NCBI RefSeq assembly: GCF_002904335.1 | Contig: NZ_PPHF01000170.1 | Location: 1-56,347 of the forward strand | Length of the DNA: 56,347 nt | DNA from: Amycolatopsis sp. CA-126428 | GTDB taxonomy: Bacteria; Actinomycetota; Actinomycetes; Mycobacteriales; Pseudonocardiaceae | Reading direction: 5' to 3' | Shown: piece by piece, positions 7,038 through 14,606 of the stretch | How positions within the stretch are numbered: the first letter of the stretch is position 1 | Layout of the letters: each line of letters begins with the position of its first letter | The notes under the pieces: model-generated | The model's input: the letters and a program-made list of their open reading frames with translations, nothing else | Databases searched by the model: none | What the model was told of the DNA's origin: nothing | Translations under genes and position numbers: made by a program

Positions 7038-7081
7038 GGTGAGCGCTCACCCGGGTGCCGCCCGCGGAACGGGTGACCCGT
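7038..7081. promoter_or_regulatory. two palindromes upstream of the 74-aa gene
   Basis: GGTGAGCGCTCACC (7038-7051) is a perfect 14-bp palindrome of the type bound by TetR-family dimers; ACGGGTGACCCGT (7069-7081) is a second, 13-bp one. Both lie 37-80 bp upstream of the 74-aa gene start. No TetR gene is adjacent, so a regulator would act in trans. Confidence 0.5.
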
Positions 7082-7157
7082 CGCCACCCTACGGGACTTT
7101 TGGTCACCGTCCGTCGCCGGCGGGATCGGTGCGGGTCGCCGGCGAAGGGTGGCGGGC

Positions 7158-7799
7158 TCAGCGGCCCAGGTAGGTCAGCACCGCCCGGACCCGGCGGTGT
7201 TCCTCCGCGCTGGCTTCGAGCCCGAGCTTCGAGAAGATGTTGCCGATGTGCTTCTCCACCGCGCCGTGCGAAACCACCAGGGAGTTCGCGATCGCCGTGT
7301 TCGACAGGCCCTGGGCCATCAGGCCCAGGACCTCGGACTCGCGGGCCGTCAGCGCGCCCAGCGGGTTGCGCCGGCCGCGGGCCATCAGCTGGGCGATCAC
7401 GTCCGGGTCGATCGCCGTGCCGCCGCCCGCCACGCGGCGGACCGCGTCCAGGAAGTCCGCGACGTCCGCCACCCGCTCCTTCAGCAGGTAGCCGACGCCG
7501 CCCGCGCCACCCGAGAGCAGCTCCACCGCGTACGACTCCTCGACGTACTGCGACAGCACCAGCACCGGCAGCCCCGGGATCTCCTTGCGCGCCGCCAGTG
7601 CCGCGCGCAACCCCTCGTCGGTGAACGTCGGCGGCATGCGGACGTCGACGATCGCGAGGTCAGGGCGATGTTCCTTGATCGCGCCGAGCAGGTCGTCGCC
7701 GTTGTCGACGGCCGCGACCGTCTCGATGCCCTCGTCGGCGAGCAGGCGGGTCACCCCGGCCCGCAGCAGCACGGCGTCCTCGGCGATCACTACCCGCAT
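7158..7799 (-). CDS. NarL/LuxR-family response regulator
   Basis: A 213-aa regulator. The receiver domain (1-120) has the acidic pair Glu7-Asp8, phospho-acceptor Asp52 in IVDVRMPP, and Lys in YLLKERV. The C-terminal LuxR-type HTH (about 145-205) has LTARESEVLGLMAQGLSNTAIA. It follows the histidine kinase gene by 39 bp on the same strand and is its cognate partner by position. The signal and regulon are unknown. Start ATG 7799. Confidence 0.92.
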   Translation of the reverse strand: MRVVIAEDAVLLRAGVTRLLADEGIETVAAVDNGDDLLGAIKEHRPDLAIVDVRMPPTFTDEGLRAALAARKEIPGLPVLVLSQYVEESYAVELLSGGAGGVGYLLKERVADVADFLDAVRRVAGGGTAIDPDVIAQLMARGRRNPLGALTARESEVLGLMAQGLSNTAIANSLVVSHGAVEKHIGNIFSKLGLEASAEEHRRVRAVLTYLGR

Positions 7800-7838
7800 C
7801 CGGCCCCCAAGCTCGTGGATGAACGGGGTCCAGCCTAT

Positions 7839-8972
7839 TCACCACTGGCAGGGGAGGTCAGCCCGGATCACGGTCGGCCCGCCCACCGGGCTCACCACGG
7901 TGATCACGCCGTCGATCGTCGCGGCGCGGTCGGCCAGGCCGGCCAGCCCGCCGCCGGGACGCACCTCCGCGCCCCCGTGGCCGTTGTCGGTGATCTCGAC
8001 GACGACGTGGTCGTCGGTCCGCCACACCTTTACGGTCGCTTCGGTCGCTCCCGCGTGCTTCGCGATGTTCGTCAGCGTCTCGCCGACGATGAAGTACGCC
8101 GTCGTCTCCACCGCGGCCGGCGGACGCGGGTCGACGTCCACCGAGACGTCCACCGGGATCGGCGACTTCGCCGCCTGCGCCGACAACGCCGCGTCCAGCC
8201 CCCGGTCACCGAGGACGGCCGGGTAGATGCCGCGCGCCAGGTCCCGCAGCTCCGAGACGGCGAGCTTCGCGTCCGAGTGCGCCTCGTCGATCAGCTCCCG
8301 CACCGCCTGCGGATCCTGGTCGAACTTCGACTTCGCGCGCCCCAGGCTCATCGCGACGGCCACCAGCCGCTGCTGCGCGCCGTCGTGCAGGTCCCGTTCG
8401 ATGCGACGGCGTTCGGCTTCGGCGGCGTCGACACCGCGTGCTCGCGACGCCTGCAGCCGCTCGGCCTTCTGCTCCAGCCGCTTCGTGCGGTCCGGCCCCA
8501 GCAGTGCCAGCGCCAGCTCGCCGTGCAGCCAGCCCAGCCACGGCGTCACCCAGATCGCCATCGGCAGCAGCACGACCGACGCCAGCGCGATCGCGAGCTC
8601 CGCGCACGCCAGCGGGAACGCGACCATCAGGTAGGCCAGGTCACGCCACGTCGTCGGGTCGCTCAGCCTGACCATCCACCGCCGCAGCAGCGGCTGCCCC
8701 GCTTCGTACGGCCGCCGCTGCACCGGCGGCAGCGGCACCCGCAGCATCGTCCCCAGCCAGCCCCGCTCGCGGTCACCGGACCAGCGGACGAAACTCGTCG
8801 TCGCCAGCAGGATCGGGAACCCCACCCAGATCACCGCCGTGGACACCCCCACCGCGATGCCGACCACGATCAGCACGAACTGCACGAGCCGGAAGACGAA
8901 ACCGACGATCATGTAGAGGATCGTGCGAGCCGGGTGCGGCCGCGGGTGTTCCAGCTGTTGCGCCTCGGTCAT
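7839..8972 (-). CDS. sensor histidine kinase, HisKA_3 type with 'Sensor' membrane domain
   Basis: A 377-aa kinase. Residues 15-150 hold membrane helices (about 18-57 and 112-148) flanking the conserved DPTTWRDLAYL of the actinobacterial 'Sensor' domain. Phospho-acceptor His196 lies in ERDLHDGAQQRL, the HisKA_3 H box. The ATPase has the N box ETLTNIAKHA and DNGHGGA/GGGLAGLADR. It autophosphorylates and passes phosphate to the NarL regulator downstream. ATG 8972 overlaps the TGA of the upstream gene (ATGA), so the two are translationally coupled. The longer upstream frame lies inside the neighbour and is rejected. Confidence 0.92.
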   Translation of the reverse strand: MTEAQQLEHPRPHPARTILYMIVGFVFRLVQFVLIVVGIAVGVSTAVIWVGFPILLATTSFVRWSGDRERGWLGTMLRVPLPPVQRRPYEAGQPLLRRWMVRLSDPTTWRDLAYLMVAFPLACAELAIALASVVLLPMAIWVTPWLGWLHGELALALLGPDRTKRLEQKAERLQASRARGVDAAEAERRRIERDLHDGAQQRLVAVAMSLGRAKSKFDQDPQAVRELIDEAHSDAKLAVSELRDLARGIYPAVLGDRGLDAALSAQAAKSPIPVDVSVDVDPRPPAAVETTAYFIVGETLTNIAKHAGATEATVKVWRTDDHVVVEITDNGHGGAEVRPGGGLAGLADRAATIDGVITVVSPVGGPTVIRADLPCQW

Positions 8973-9643
8973 CCCGCCACCAGGTTCTTCTCTTCCGCGT
9001 TTTCCCACCAGCGCTCCATCCGGTGGCGCTGCGCCACCGTCGGCCCCAGCAGCGCGGCCGCCAGCCGGGCGTGCGTGCCCGCCAGCGCCCTGGTCAACGC
9101 CACCGACAACGCGACGAACAACACCCCGAGCGCTGCCCACGGTAGCGCCTCCACGGTCGAGTCCACGGTCAGCCACGGCACCTCCCAAGCCGGGAAGTGG
9201 TACTCCCCGCCCGGCAGCCACCGGAAGTAGACCGGCAGGCCCACGAGCGCCAGGCTCGTCGCCCAGAACGTCGTCACGAGCACGAACTCCACCAGGCCCA
9301 CCGGGAAGAGGAGCGCGAAGTACGTCAGGTCCCGCCAGGTCGACGGATCCTTCACCCGCCCCTTCCACCGCGCGACCTGCTTCCCGGCGGGCAACGGCAG
9401 GTAGGGGAGGTCGATGTAGCGGTCCAGCAGCGCGTAGACCCGCGCCCGCTCCAGCCGCGCGGCCCCCCGCACCGCGAGCACGACGAGGGCGAGCAGGCCC
9501 ACCCCGACCCAGACCACCGCCGTCCCCGCCCCGGCCGACAGGAAAACGGCGAGGAACGTGAACGCCACCACCCCCAGCGGCAAGTTCATCAGCAAGAACA
9601 CCACCGAACCACCGAACGGCGGATCCCGCCTCTCGCTCACCAT
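8969..9643 (-). CDS. membrane sensor-domain protein without kinase
   Basis: A 224-aa protein of paired membrane segments (about 12-60 and 105-195) that repeats the sensor region of the adjacent kinase: DPSTWRDLTYF here against DPTTWRDLAYL there, followed by similar ALLGPTVAQRHRMERWW and ALLGPDRTKRLEQKAE stretches. It stops before any H box. The start ATG 9643 has SD AGGGAG 7 nt upstream; longer frames run back into the ssrA promoter and are rejected. Coupled to the kinase by ATGA overlap. Inferred role: accessory sensor that pairs with or modulates the kinase, arising by duplication of its N-terminal half. Confidence 0.8.
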   Translation of the reverse strand: MVSERRDPPFGGSVVFLLMNLPLGVVAFTFLAVFLSAGAGTAVVWVGVGLLALVVLAVRGAARLERARVYALLDRYIDLPYLPLPAGKQVARWKGRVKDPSTWRDLTYFALLFPVGLVEFVLVTTFWATSLALVGLPVYFRWLPGGEYHFPAWEVPWLTVDSTVEALPWAALGVLFVALSVALTRALAGTHARLAAALLGPTVAQRHRMERWWENAEEKNLVAG

Positions 9644-9768
9644 GACCGCGCTCCCTTCATCGAGTACCAGCATCGCGGTTTCGCGAGGTGGGCGACATGG
9701 TGCGAGCGGGCATCCCGGCGGTAGGGCTGGCCCCACCCCACCCGGACTAAACCGATGGCGCCGCGCGT

Positions 9769-9774
9769 TATGAT
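9769..9774 (+). promoter_or_regulatory. ssrA promoter -10 box
   Basis: TATGAT, with GACTAA 18 nt upstream as a weak -35. The predicted start is near 9781, about 15 nt before the mature tmRNA 5' end, leaving a leader to be trimmed by RNase P. Confidence 0.6.
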
Positions 9775-9795
9775 GGACAGGTTGTGTCCCGACAA

Positions 9796-10160
9796 GGGGG
9801 TGAACGGTTTCGACTTTGGACGTTGATTCAGGAGAAGCGTGCCGGTGCAGGCGAGAGACCACCGTAAGCGTCATCGCAACCAAATAAGCGCCGACTCCAG
9901 TCAGCGCGAGTTCGCCCTCGCCGCCTGAGCGAGTGCGACTCTGTCGGCCCGGGTTCGCCTCCGGCCCGGGTACCGGCATCAGCTAGGAGGCTCAGCGACT
10001 GTCCCGGCCACGGGGAACAGTCGTGAAGCAAACAGTGGCTGGGCTCGTCACCTCAGCTTGTTCGCGTGATTGAGGGAGCCAAGCAGAGACGTAGCGGACT
10101 GCGCACGGAGAAGTCCTGTTGATACGCCAGAGGACCCGGGTTCAATTCCCGGCACCTCCA
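9796..10160 (+). ncRNA. ssrA: transfer-messenger RNA (tmRNA)
   Basis: A 365-nt tmRNA. The 5' strand GGGGGTGAACGGTTTCGACT and 3' part GGGTTCAATTCCCGGCACCTCCA form the alanyl tRNA-like domain, with acceptor GGGGGUG pairing CACCUCC. Discriminator A is at 10160 and CCA is not encoded. The tag frame resumes at GCC 9890 and reads ADSSQREFALAA, with TGA at 9926-9928. It ends in the ALAA degron recognised by ClpXP and related proteases. It differs from the ADSHQRDYALAA tag I recall for mycobacteria at three positions. The partner smpB is at 3941-4423. Confidence 0.97.
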
Positions 10161-10172
10161 CGATACGTCGTT

Positions 10173-10214
10173 GGAAGGCCCACGCCCCTTCGGGGCTGGG
10201 CCTTCCCTTCGTTT
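10173..10214 (+). terminator. rho-independent terminator after ssrA
   Basis: GGAAGGCCCA pairs with TGGGCCTTCC, extended by GCCCC/GGGGC after a bulged C, with a TTC loop and a TTTT run at 10211-10214. It lies 12 bases past the tmRNA 3' end. Confidence 0.85.
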
Positions 10215-10226
10215 TGTCGTGTTCTT

Positions 10227-10281
10227 TGGGGGTCGGACCCCCAAACCCCCGCCAGGGGGGCTCCGCCCCCCTGGACCCCCC
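10227..10281. repeat. double-hairpin repeat element, copy 2
   Basis: TGGGGGT-CGG-ACCCCCA followed by CCAGGGGGG-CTCC-GCCCCCCTGG and a C run. Same architecture and near-identical sequence as 124-178. Differences are mostly paired (for example AAGGGG/CCCCTT against AGGGGGG/CCCCCCT), so the stems are preserved. It sits right after the ssrA terminator. Confidence 0.75.
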
Positions 10282-10575
10282 CGGGTGGTTGCGTTCGGTG
10301 GTTGGCCAGGCTCGGGCGGGCCCTCCGTTGGTGGTGAGTCAGGCTCGGGTGGGTCCTCCGTTGGGTAGTAGCCAGGTGGGCCCTCCGTTGGGTGGTGAGC
10401 CCGGCCAGGTGGCCTCCGTGGGGGGTGTGAGTCGGGCCGGGCGGGGACACTGTGGGTGGTGGTTCAGGCGCGGTGAGGCCTTCGTGGGTGATGAGTGGGG
10501 CCGGGCGGGGTGAGTCAGGCGCGGTGGGGCCGCCTTAGGTGGTGACCAGGCGACCGCGGGCTGTCGGTGGTGGGG
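10282..10575. repeat. degenerate G-rich tandem repeat (about 27-34 bp unit)
   Basis: Roughly eight to nine imperfect units built around GTTGGGTGGTGAG, CCAGGCTCGGGTGGG and CCTCC on the plus strand, clearest between 10285 and 10500 and decaying after. Units differ in length, so it is not coding in any one frame. The plus strand has many G runs and could form G-quadruplexes. Reads as a decayed minisatellite. Confidence 0.6.
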
Positions 10576-10808
10576 CCGGCGGCGGGCGCGTGGATCGGGT
10601 GATGAGGGCGGGCCCGGGTGTGCGCGGGGTTGTGGCGGGTCGTTCGTCTGGGGGAGGGGTTCGCCGGGGCGCTCACCTGGTGTGTTCGGTTTTGGGTGGG
10701 GTGGTTGCTGCTTGTGGTGGGGGCCACTTGTGAGTGAAATTCGTGTCAATGTCATGCTTGGGGTCCGACCATGACTCCGCACCCGTGGAGTCGGAAGTAG
10801 GTGGCCAG
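10576..10808. other. intergenic, nothing recognised
   Basis: G/T-rich sequence between the tandem repeat and a possible small gene. Reading frames begin here but lack a ribosome site. No promoter is called; AAATTCGTGTCAATGTCATG around 10737-10756 is the only relatively AT-rich patch and may hold one. Confidence 0.35.
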
Positions 10809-11018
10809 ATGACCTGGGCCCGGCGTAGTGGCAGCTCCCTTGCCAATGATGAAGACAGCCGGATGGGCGTTATCCGGGCTGAAGAGGCGGTGCGCCTCGG
10901 CGAACAGAACGACCGCGCCGTGCTCACCGTGGCCGGACACTCCTCCGACGTCCACGACTGCGCCGAACTGCTGGCCATGCTCGGCCTCGACGCCGGGCGG
11001 CGGCAGCGGACCGCCTGA
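10809..11018 (+). CDS. possible 69-aa protein, unknown function
   Basis: From about 10860 the frame has strong GC3 bias and a sensible composition (VIRAEEAVRLGEQNDRAVLTV...SDVHDCAELLAMLGL), so some coding is likely. The start is uncertain: ATG 10809 has AGGTGG 4 nt upstream, in-frame ATG 10863 would give a 51-aa product, and GTG 10734 would extend it. It converges tail to tail with the diguanylate cyclase (4-bp gap). It resembles short actinobacterial proteins of unknown role; no domain is recognised. Confidence 0.45.
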   Translation: MTWARRSGSSLANDEDSRMGVIRAEEAVRLGEQNDRAVLTVAGHSSDVHDCAELLAMLGLDAGRRQRTA

Positions 11019-11022
11019 CCTC

Positions 11023-12321
11023 TCACACCAGGTCCGCCACGTGGACCACCTTGTTCCGCCCCGTCGCCTTCGTGTGGTAGAGCGCCGTGTCCGCGGCGTC
11101 CAGCAGGCGCTGTAGCGAAGCGCCTGCTGACGGGTAGACCGCGATGCCGATCGAGACCGACAGGCCCGAGATCGCCAGCTGGCCCGCCGGAACCCGCAAC
11201 GCGCTGATCGCCCGGCGGACCCGCTCCGCCACCGCGCCGATGTCCGGCTGCGCGATCCCCGGCAGCAGCACCACGAACTCCTCACCACCGAACCGGCCCA
11301 CCGCGTCCCCCCGGCCGCGGACCGCCGAGATGATCGCCTCGGCCACCGCCTTCAGCACCGCGTCACCCGCCAGGTGACCGTACGTGTCGTTCACCTGCTT
11401 GAAGTGGTCCAAGTCCAGCATCAGCAGCCCGAACGTGCCCCCTTGGCGAGCAGCGGCCGCCAGCGTCCGTTCCGCCAGCGCGTGCCAGCCGCTCGTGTTG
11501 TACAAGCCCGTCTTCTCGTCGCGGTGGGCCGCCACCTCCAGCTGCTTCACCAGCACCGTCCGGTGCAACAGCAGCAACGGCGGGAACACCAGCACCACCA
11601 GGCCCGGCAACGTCGCCAGCACCACCGCGTTCAGCGCACCCAGGCACAGCGTCGCCACCTCGAGGCCGTTGTCCGACCACGTGCCGAACAGCGCCTCCGG
11701 CGTCCGGCCCACCTCACGGCGAGCCGGCAGCACCAGCAGCGCGTTCACCGCGAAGAACGTCACCCCCGCGGCCGCGATCGCGAACGCCCCCGCCCAGCTG
11801 TGCGGCATCGCCGAGCGGACGTCGGAGAAACCCGAAACCCGCAGCACCGACTGAGCCGCGTAACACGACAGCACGATGATCGCCGCGTTGCTGACCGTGC
11901 GGGAGACCGGCACCCGCTGCAGGCGGTACCAGCTGCGGACCGCCAGGTGCGCGTACAGGCCCCCGACCAGGACCGCCAGCAGGAGCGGGGGCAGCAGCAG
12001 CACGCCGGCGAACGTCCAGACCGACGTCATGTTGATGTGCGGCGTCCCCGACACGCGGCGCCGGATCCGCTCCACGCGCCGGCCCGTCTCCGACTGCGCC
12101 ACCCCGAGGACCAGCAGCACCGCCAGGATCGACAGCGTCCGGCGGTCCACCGCGACCGGGGACGGGCGCAGCGTCAGCACCACCGCCACCACCTCGCTCA
12201 CCAGGCAGTAGACGATCACCCGCGGACCCTGGCGCCACAGCACCCAGCGTCGCGGTGCCACGAGGACGTCACGAACACGCGGCCCAGTGCGCGCGATCCC
12301 GCCCCCGGTCCGCATACTCAT
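11023..12321 (-). CDS. membrane diguanylate cyclase (GGDEF)
   Basis: A 432-aa protein making cyclic di-GMP from two GTP. Residues about 35-260 contain six or so membrane helices in a region without a recognised ligand domain, followed by the GGDEF domain at about 262-430. The active-site loop is GGEEF at 345-349, and MLDLDHFKQVNDTYGH supplies the metal and base contacts. The inhibitory I-site RxxD is not intact: the residue four before Asp339 of the motif is Gly, not Arg, so product inhibition may be weak. Start ATG 12321; a second ATG six bases in is an alternative. Confidence 0.9.
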   Translation of the reverse strand: MSMRTGGGIARTGPRVRDVLVAPRRWVLWRQGPRVIVYCLVSEVVAVVLTLRPSPVAVDRRTLSILAVLLVLGVAQSETGRRVERIRRRVSGTPHINMTSVWTFAGVLLLPPLLLAVLVGGLYAHLAVRSWYRLQRVPVSRTVSNAAIIVLSCYAAQSVLRVSGFSDVRSAMPHSWAGAFAIAAAGVTFFAVNALLVLPARREVGRTPEALFGTWSDNGLEVATLCLGALNAVVLATLPGLVVLVFPPLLLLHRTVLVKQLEVAAHRDEKTGLYNTSGWHALAERTLAAAARQGGTFGLLMLDLDHFKQVNDTYGHLAGDAVLKAVAEAIISAVRGRGDAVGRFGGEEFVVLLPGIAQPDIGAVAERVRRAISALRVPAGQLAISGLSVSIGIAVYPSAGASLQRLLDAADTALYHTKATGRNKVVHVADLV

Positions 12322-12400
12322 GGTGTCCGGCCGGTGACGGAGCCGGTCCGGCTCGAGGCGGTGAAGGGAGGCGCACCATGTGCGGACGCGACAACTGAGG

Positions 12401-13618
12401 TCATCGGCTCACCACCCCGGCCCGGCGCCACGCCCTCGCGATCGGCACGGCCACCGCGGCCCCGGCCGCCCCGGCCACGGCGATGGTGTGCGCCGGGCCC
12501 AGCACGTCGGCCAGCGCGCCCGCCGCGGCCGCGCCCAGCCCCTGCACGGTGATCAAGCCCGTCGAATTCACCCCGGCGCACTGCGCGCGGTGCTCGTCGG
12601 GCACCCGCCGCATGAACGAGACCGTGCCCTGGATGTTGTAGCCCGTCGCCACCAGCCCGGACGCCGCCATGAGCACCACCGACGCCACCAGGCCGGGCCG
12701 GCAGACGAACACCACCAGCGGCAGCCCGGCCACGATCCCCAGCCAGCCCAGCACGCGGACCTGCACGTGCTCCGGGATCCACTTGCCGAACACGACGCCG
12801 CCGAGCACGCTGCCCGCCGGATCGGCCGCCATCAGCAGCCCCACCAGCGTCGCGCCCGCGCCGATCCCGGCCGCGTACGGCGCGGCCAGCGCCTCCGGCA
12901 CGACGTAGAACCCGGCCAGCCAGTTGAGCGCCACCAACGTCCGCAACGCCGGGTCGCGCCAGATCAGCCGGATACCCGCACCGGTCGTGGACAGCCAGGC
13001 CGGCCGGACCGCCTGGGTGATCGCCGCTCGCCGCCGGACGCCGGTGACCAGGAACAACGCCGAAAGCAGGAACGTCGCCGCGTCCAAGGCCAGCGCCGCC
13101 GACGGGGTGAACGCGGCGATCAGCGCGCCGCCCCCGGCGAACCCGGCCAGCTGCGCGCCCTGCATCGTCACGTTCCGCAGGGCCATCCCGACGAGGTACC
13201 GCTCGCCTTCCAGCACCGACGGCAGCAGCGCCTGCTGCGCCGCCTTGAACGGCCCGCCGAGCGCCGTCATCACCGCGACCAGCACGCACAGCACCCACAG
13301 CGGCACACCGGGGACGGCGATGACCGCGACCAGCGCAGCCCGCGCCAGGTCGGCCGCGACCATCACGTTCCGCCGCGGCCACCGGTCGCCCGCGCCGGCC
13401 AGCAGGATGCCGCCGAGCAGCGAAGGCACGTACGTCAGGGCGTAGGTGAGCCCGGTCAGCGCGGCCGAGGACGTGCGCTGGAAGACGAGCACCGCGAGCG
13501 CGACCCTGGCGAGCTGGTCACCGCAGACGGAGAGCAGCTCGGCGGTCCACATCGCCCGGAACTCGGCGACGGCGAGCACCGCACCGAAACCGGCCTTCTT
13601 CACCCCTGCGTCATCCAT
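12401..13618 (-). CDS. MFS transporter (exporter-like)
   Basis: A 405-aa protein with about twelve hydrophobic segments. The conserved loop after TM2 (GAGDRWPRRNVM) is the MFS motif A. Similar to the enterobactin/multidrug exporter branch of MFS. The substrate is not evident. It lies 121 bp downstream of the IclR gene on the same strand, which itself diverges from the hut operon, so a link to histidine metabolism is possible but unsupported. Start ATG 13618. Confidence 0.85.
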   Translation of the reverse strand: MDDAGVKKAGFGAVLAVAEFRAMWTAELLSVCGDQLARVALAVLVFQRTSSAALTGLTYALTYVPSLLGGILLAGAGDRWPRRNVMVAADLARAALVAVIAVPGVPLWVLCVLVAVMTALGGPFKAAQQALLPSVLEGERYLVGMALRNVTMQGAQLAGFAGGGALIAAFTPSAALALDAATFLLSALFLVTGVRRRAAITQAVRPAWLSTTGAGIRLIWRDPALRTLVALNWLAGFYVVPEALAAPYAAGIGAGATLVGLLMAADPAGSVLGGVVFGKWIPEHVQVRVLGWLGIVAGLPLVVFVCRPGLVASVVLMAASGLVATGYNIQGTVSFMRRVPDEHRAQCAGVNSTGLITVQGLGAAAAGALADVLGPAHTIAVAGAAGAAVAVPIARAWRRAGVVSR

Positions 13619-13739
13619 CGGTGCCCCTCGAAACCGCAGCCCCCGCTACGGTAATCACCCACCGGAGTGGAATCGAGCCGTTCGGTGACAGTTGCCCCGA
13701 TCGCACCAGCCACAACCCCCGGACGGCCCGCGACGGCCG

Positions 13740-14522
13740 TCAGGCCGGGTGGCCGCCGATGCGGGTGGTGAGCTCGGCCGCCGTCGTCGCCACTTCCGCC
13801 GCCAGGTCCGGCCAGGTCTCCGGGCACGGCTCCGCCGCGCAGTGGTGGCGAAGCGTGACGCTGATCGCGGCCAGGGGGCGGGCGCCGTGGTCGAAGACCG
13901 GGCAGGCCACCGAGGCGAAGCCGGCAGTGACGTGGCCGTCTTCGACCGACCAGCCGAGCCGGCGTTCCGCGGTGAGGGTGCGGCGCAGCTCGGCCAGCGT
14001 GCGGGGGCCGCGGCCGGTGCGGAGCACGAACGCCGGCGCCGCCGGGAACAACGCCCGGACGTGCGGGGCCGGCAGGTGCCGCAGGATCGCCCGGCCGGAC
14101 GCGGTCAGCTGCGCCGGCAGCCGGACGCCGACCTCCGTCACCAGCGTCTCGGGGCGGGCCGGGCGTTCCTTGATCAGGTACAGCGACTCGTTGCCGTGCA
14201 GGACGCCGAGGTGGGCGGTGTGCCCGACGCGGTCGACGAGCTTGCGCAGCAACGGCCCGGCCAGGCGCTCCAGCGGATCGTGGCGCAGGTAGGCCGAGCC
14301 CAGCTCGAACGCCGCGATGCCCAGGCCGTAGCGGCGCTCGGCGGCCAGGTGCACGACGAAACCGGCCGCTTCGAGCTCGCTGAGCAGGTGGTACGTGGTC
14401 GAGCGGGGGAGTCCCGCTTCCCGGGCGATGGCCGCCGCGGTGACTGGACCCGGCCGCGTCGCCAGCAGGCTCAGCACCGCCAGCCCGCGGCGCAGCGCCG
14501 GGACCTCGCTGCTGTCGCCCAT
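13740..14522 (-). CDS. IclR-family regulator, probable hut regulator
   Basis: A 260-aa regulator. The N-terminal winged helix (about 8-70) has ALRRGLAVLSLLATRPGPVTAAAIAREAGLPRSTTYHLL in pieces typical of IclR; the C-terminal effector domain (about 80-250) has HLGVLHGNESLYL and LTASGRAILRHLP. It is transcribed divergently from hutH across 84 bp that contain a perfect 16-bp palindrome, so it most likely controls the hut operon and itself. The inducer would be urocanate or histidine by analogy with other hut systems; this is inference. Confidence 0.88.
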   Translation of the reverse strand: MGDSSEVPALRRGLAVLSLLATRPGPVTAAAIAREAGLPRSTTYHLLSELEAAGFVVHLAAERRYGLGIAAFELGSAYLRHDPLERLAGPLLRKLVDRVGHTAHLGVLHGNESLYLIKERPARPETLVTEVGVRLPAQLTASGRAILRHLPAPHVRALFPAAPAFVLRTGRGPRTLAELRRTLTAERRLGWSVEDGHVTAGFASVACPVFDHGARPLAAISVTLRHHCAAEPCPETWPDLAAEVATTAAELTTRIGGHPA

Positions 14523-14536
14523 GGCCCGAGCCTAGC

Positions 14537-14552
14537 GTCTGGGATCCCAGAC
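14537..14552. promoter_or_regulatory. candidate IclR operator in the hut divergent promoter
   Basis: GTCTGGGATCCCAGAC is a perfect 16-bp palindrome, 15 bp from the regulator start and 55 bp from hutH. Position and symmetry fit an IclR dimer site for both genes. Confidence 0.7.
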
Positions 14553-14606
14553 AGAACCACCCGTTGAGGCATCCCACCAGCGGTTCCGAAGGGGTGCAAT
14601 GGGCCC

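Noticed and set aside
7055..9230. Long plus-strand frames opposite the two-component genes
   Set aside because: Antisense shadows of the response regulator, kinase and sensor genes, with His/Arg-rich low-complexity translation and no start signals.
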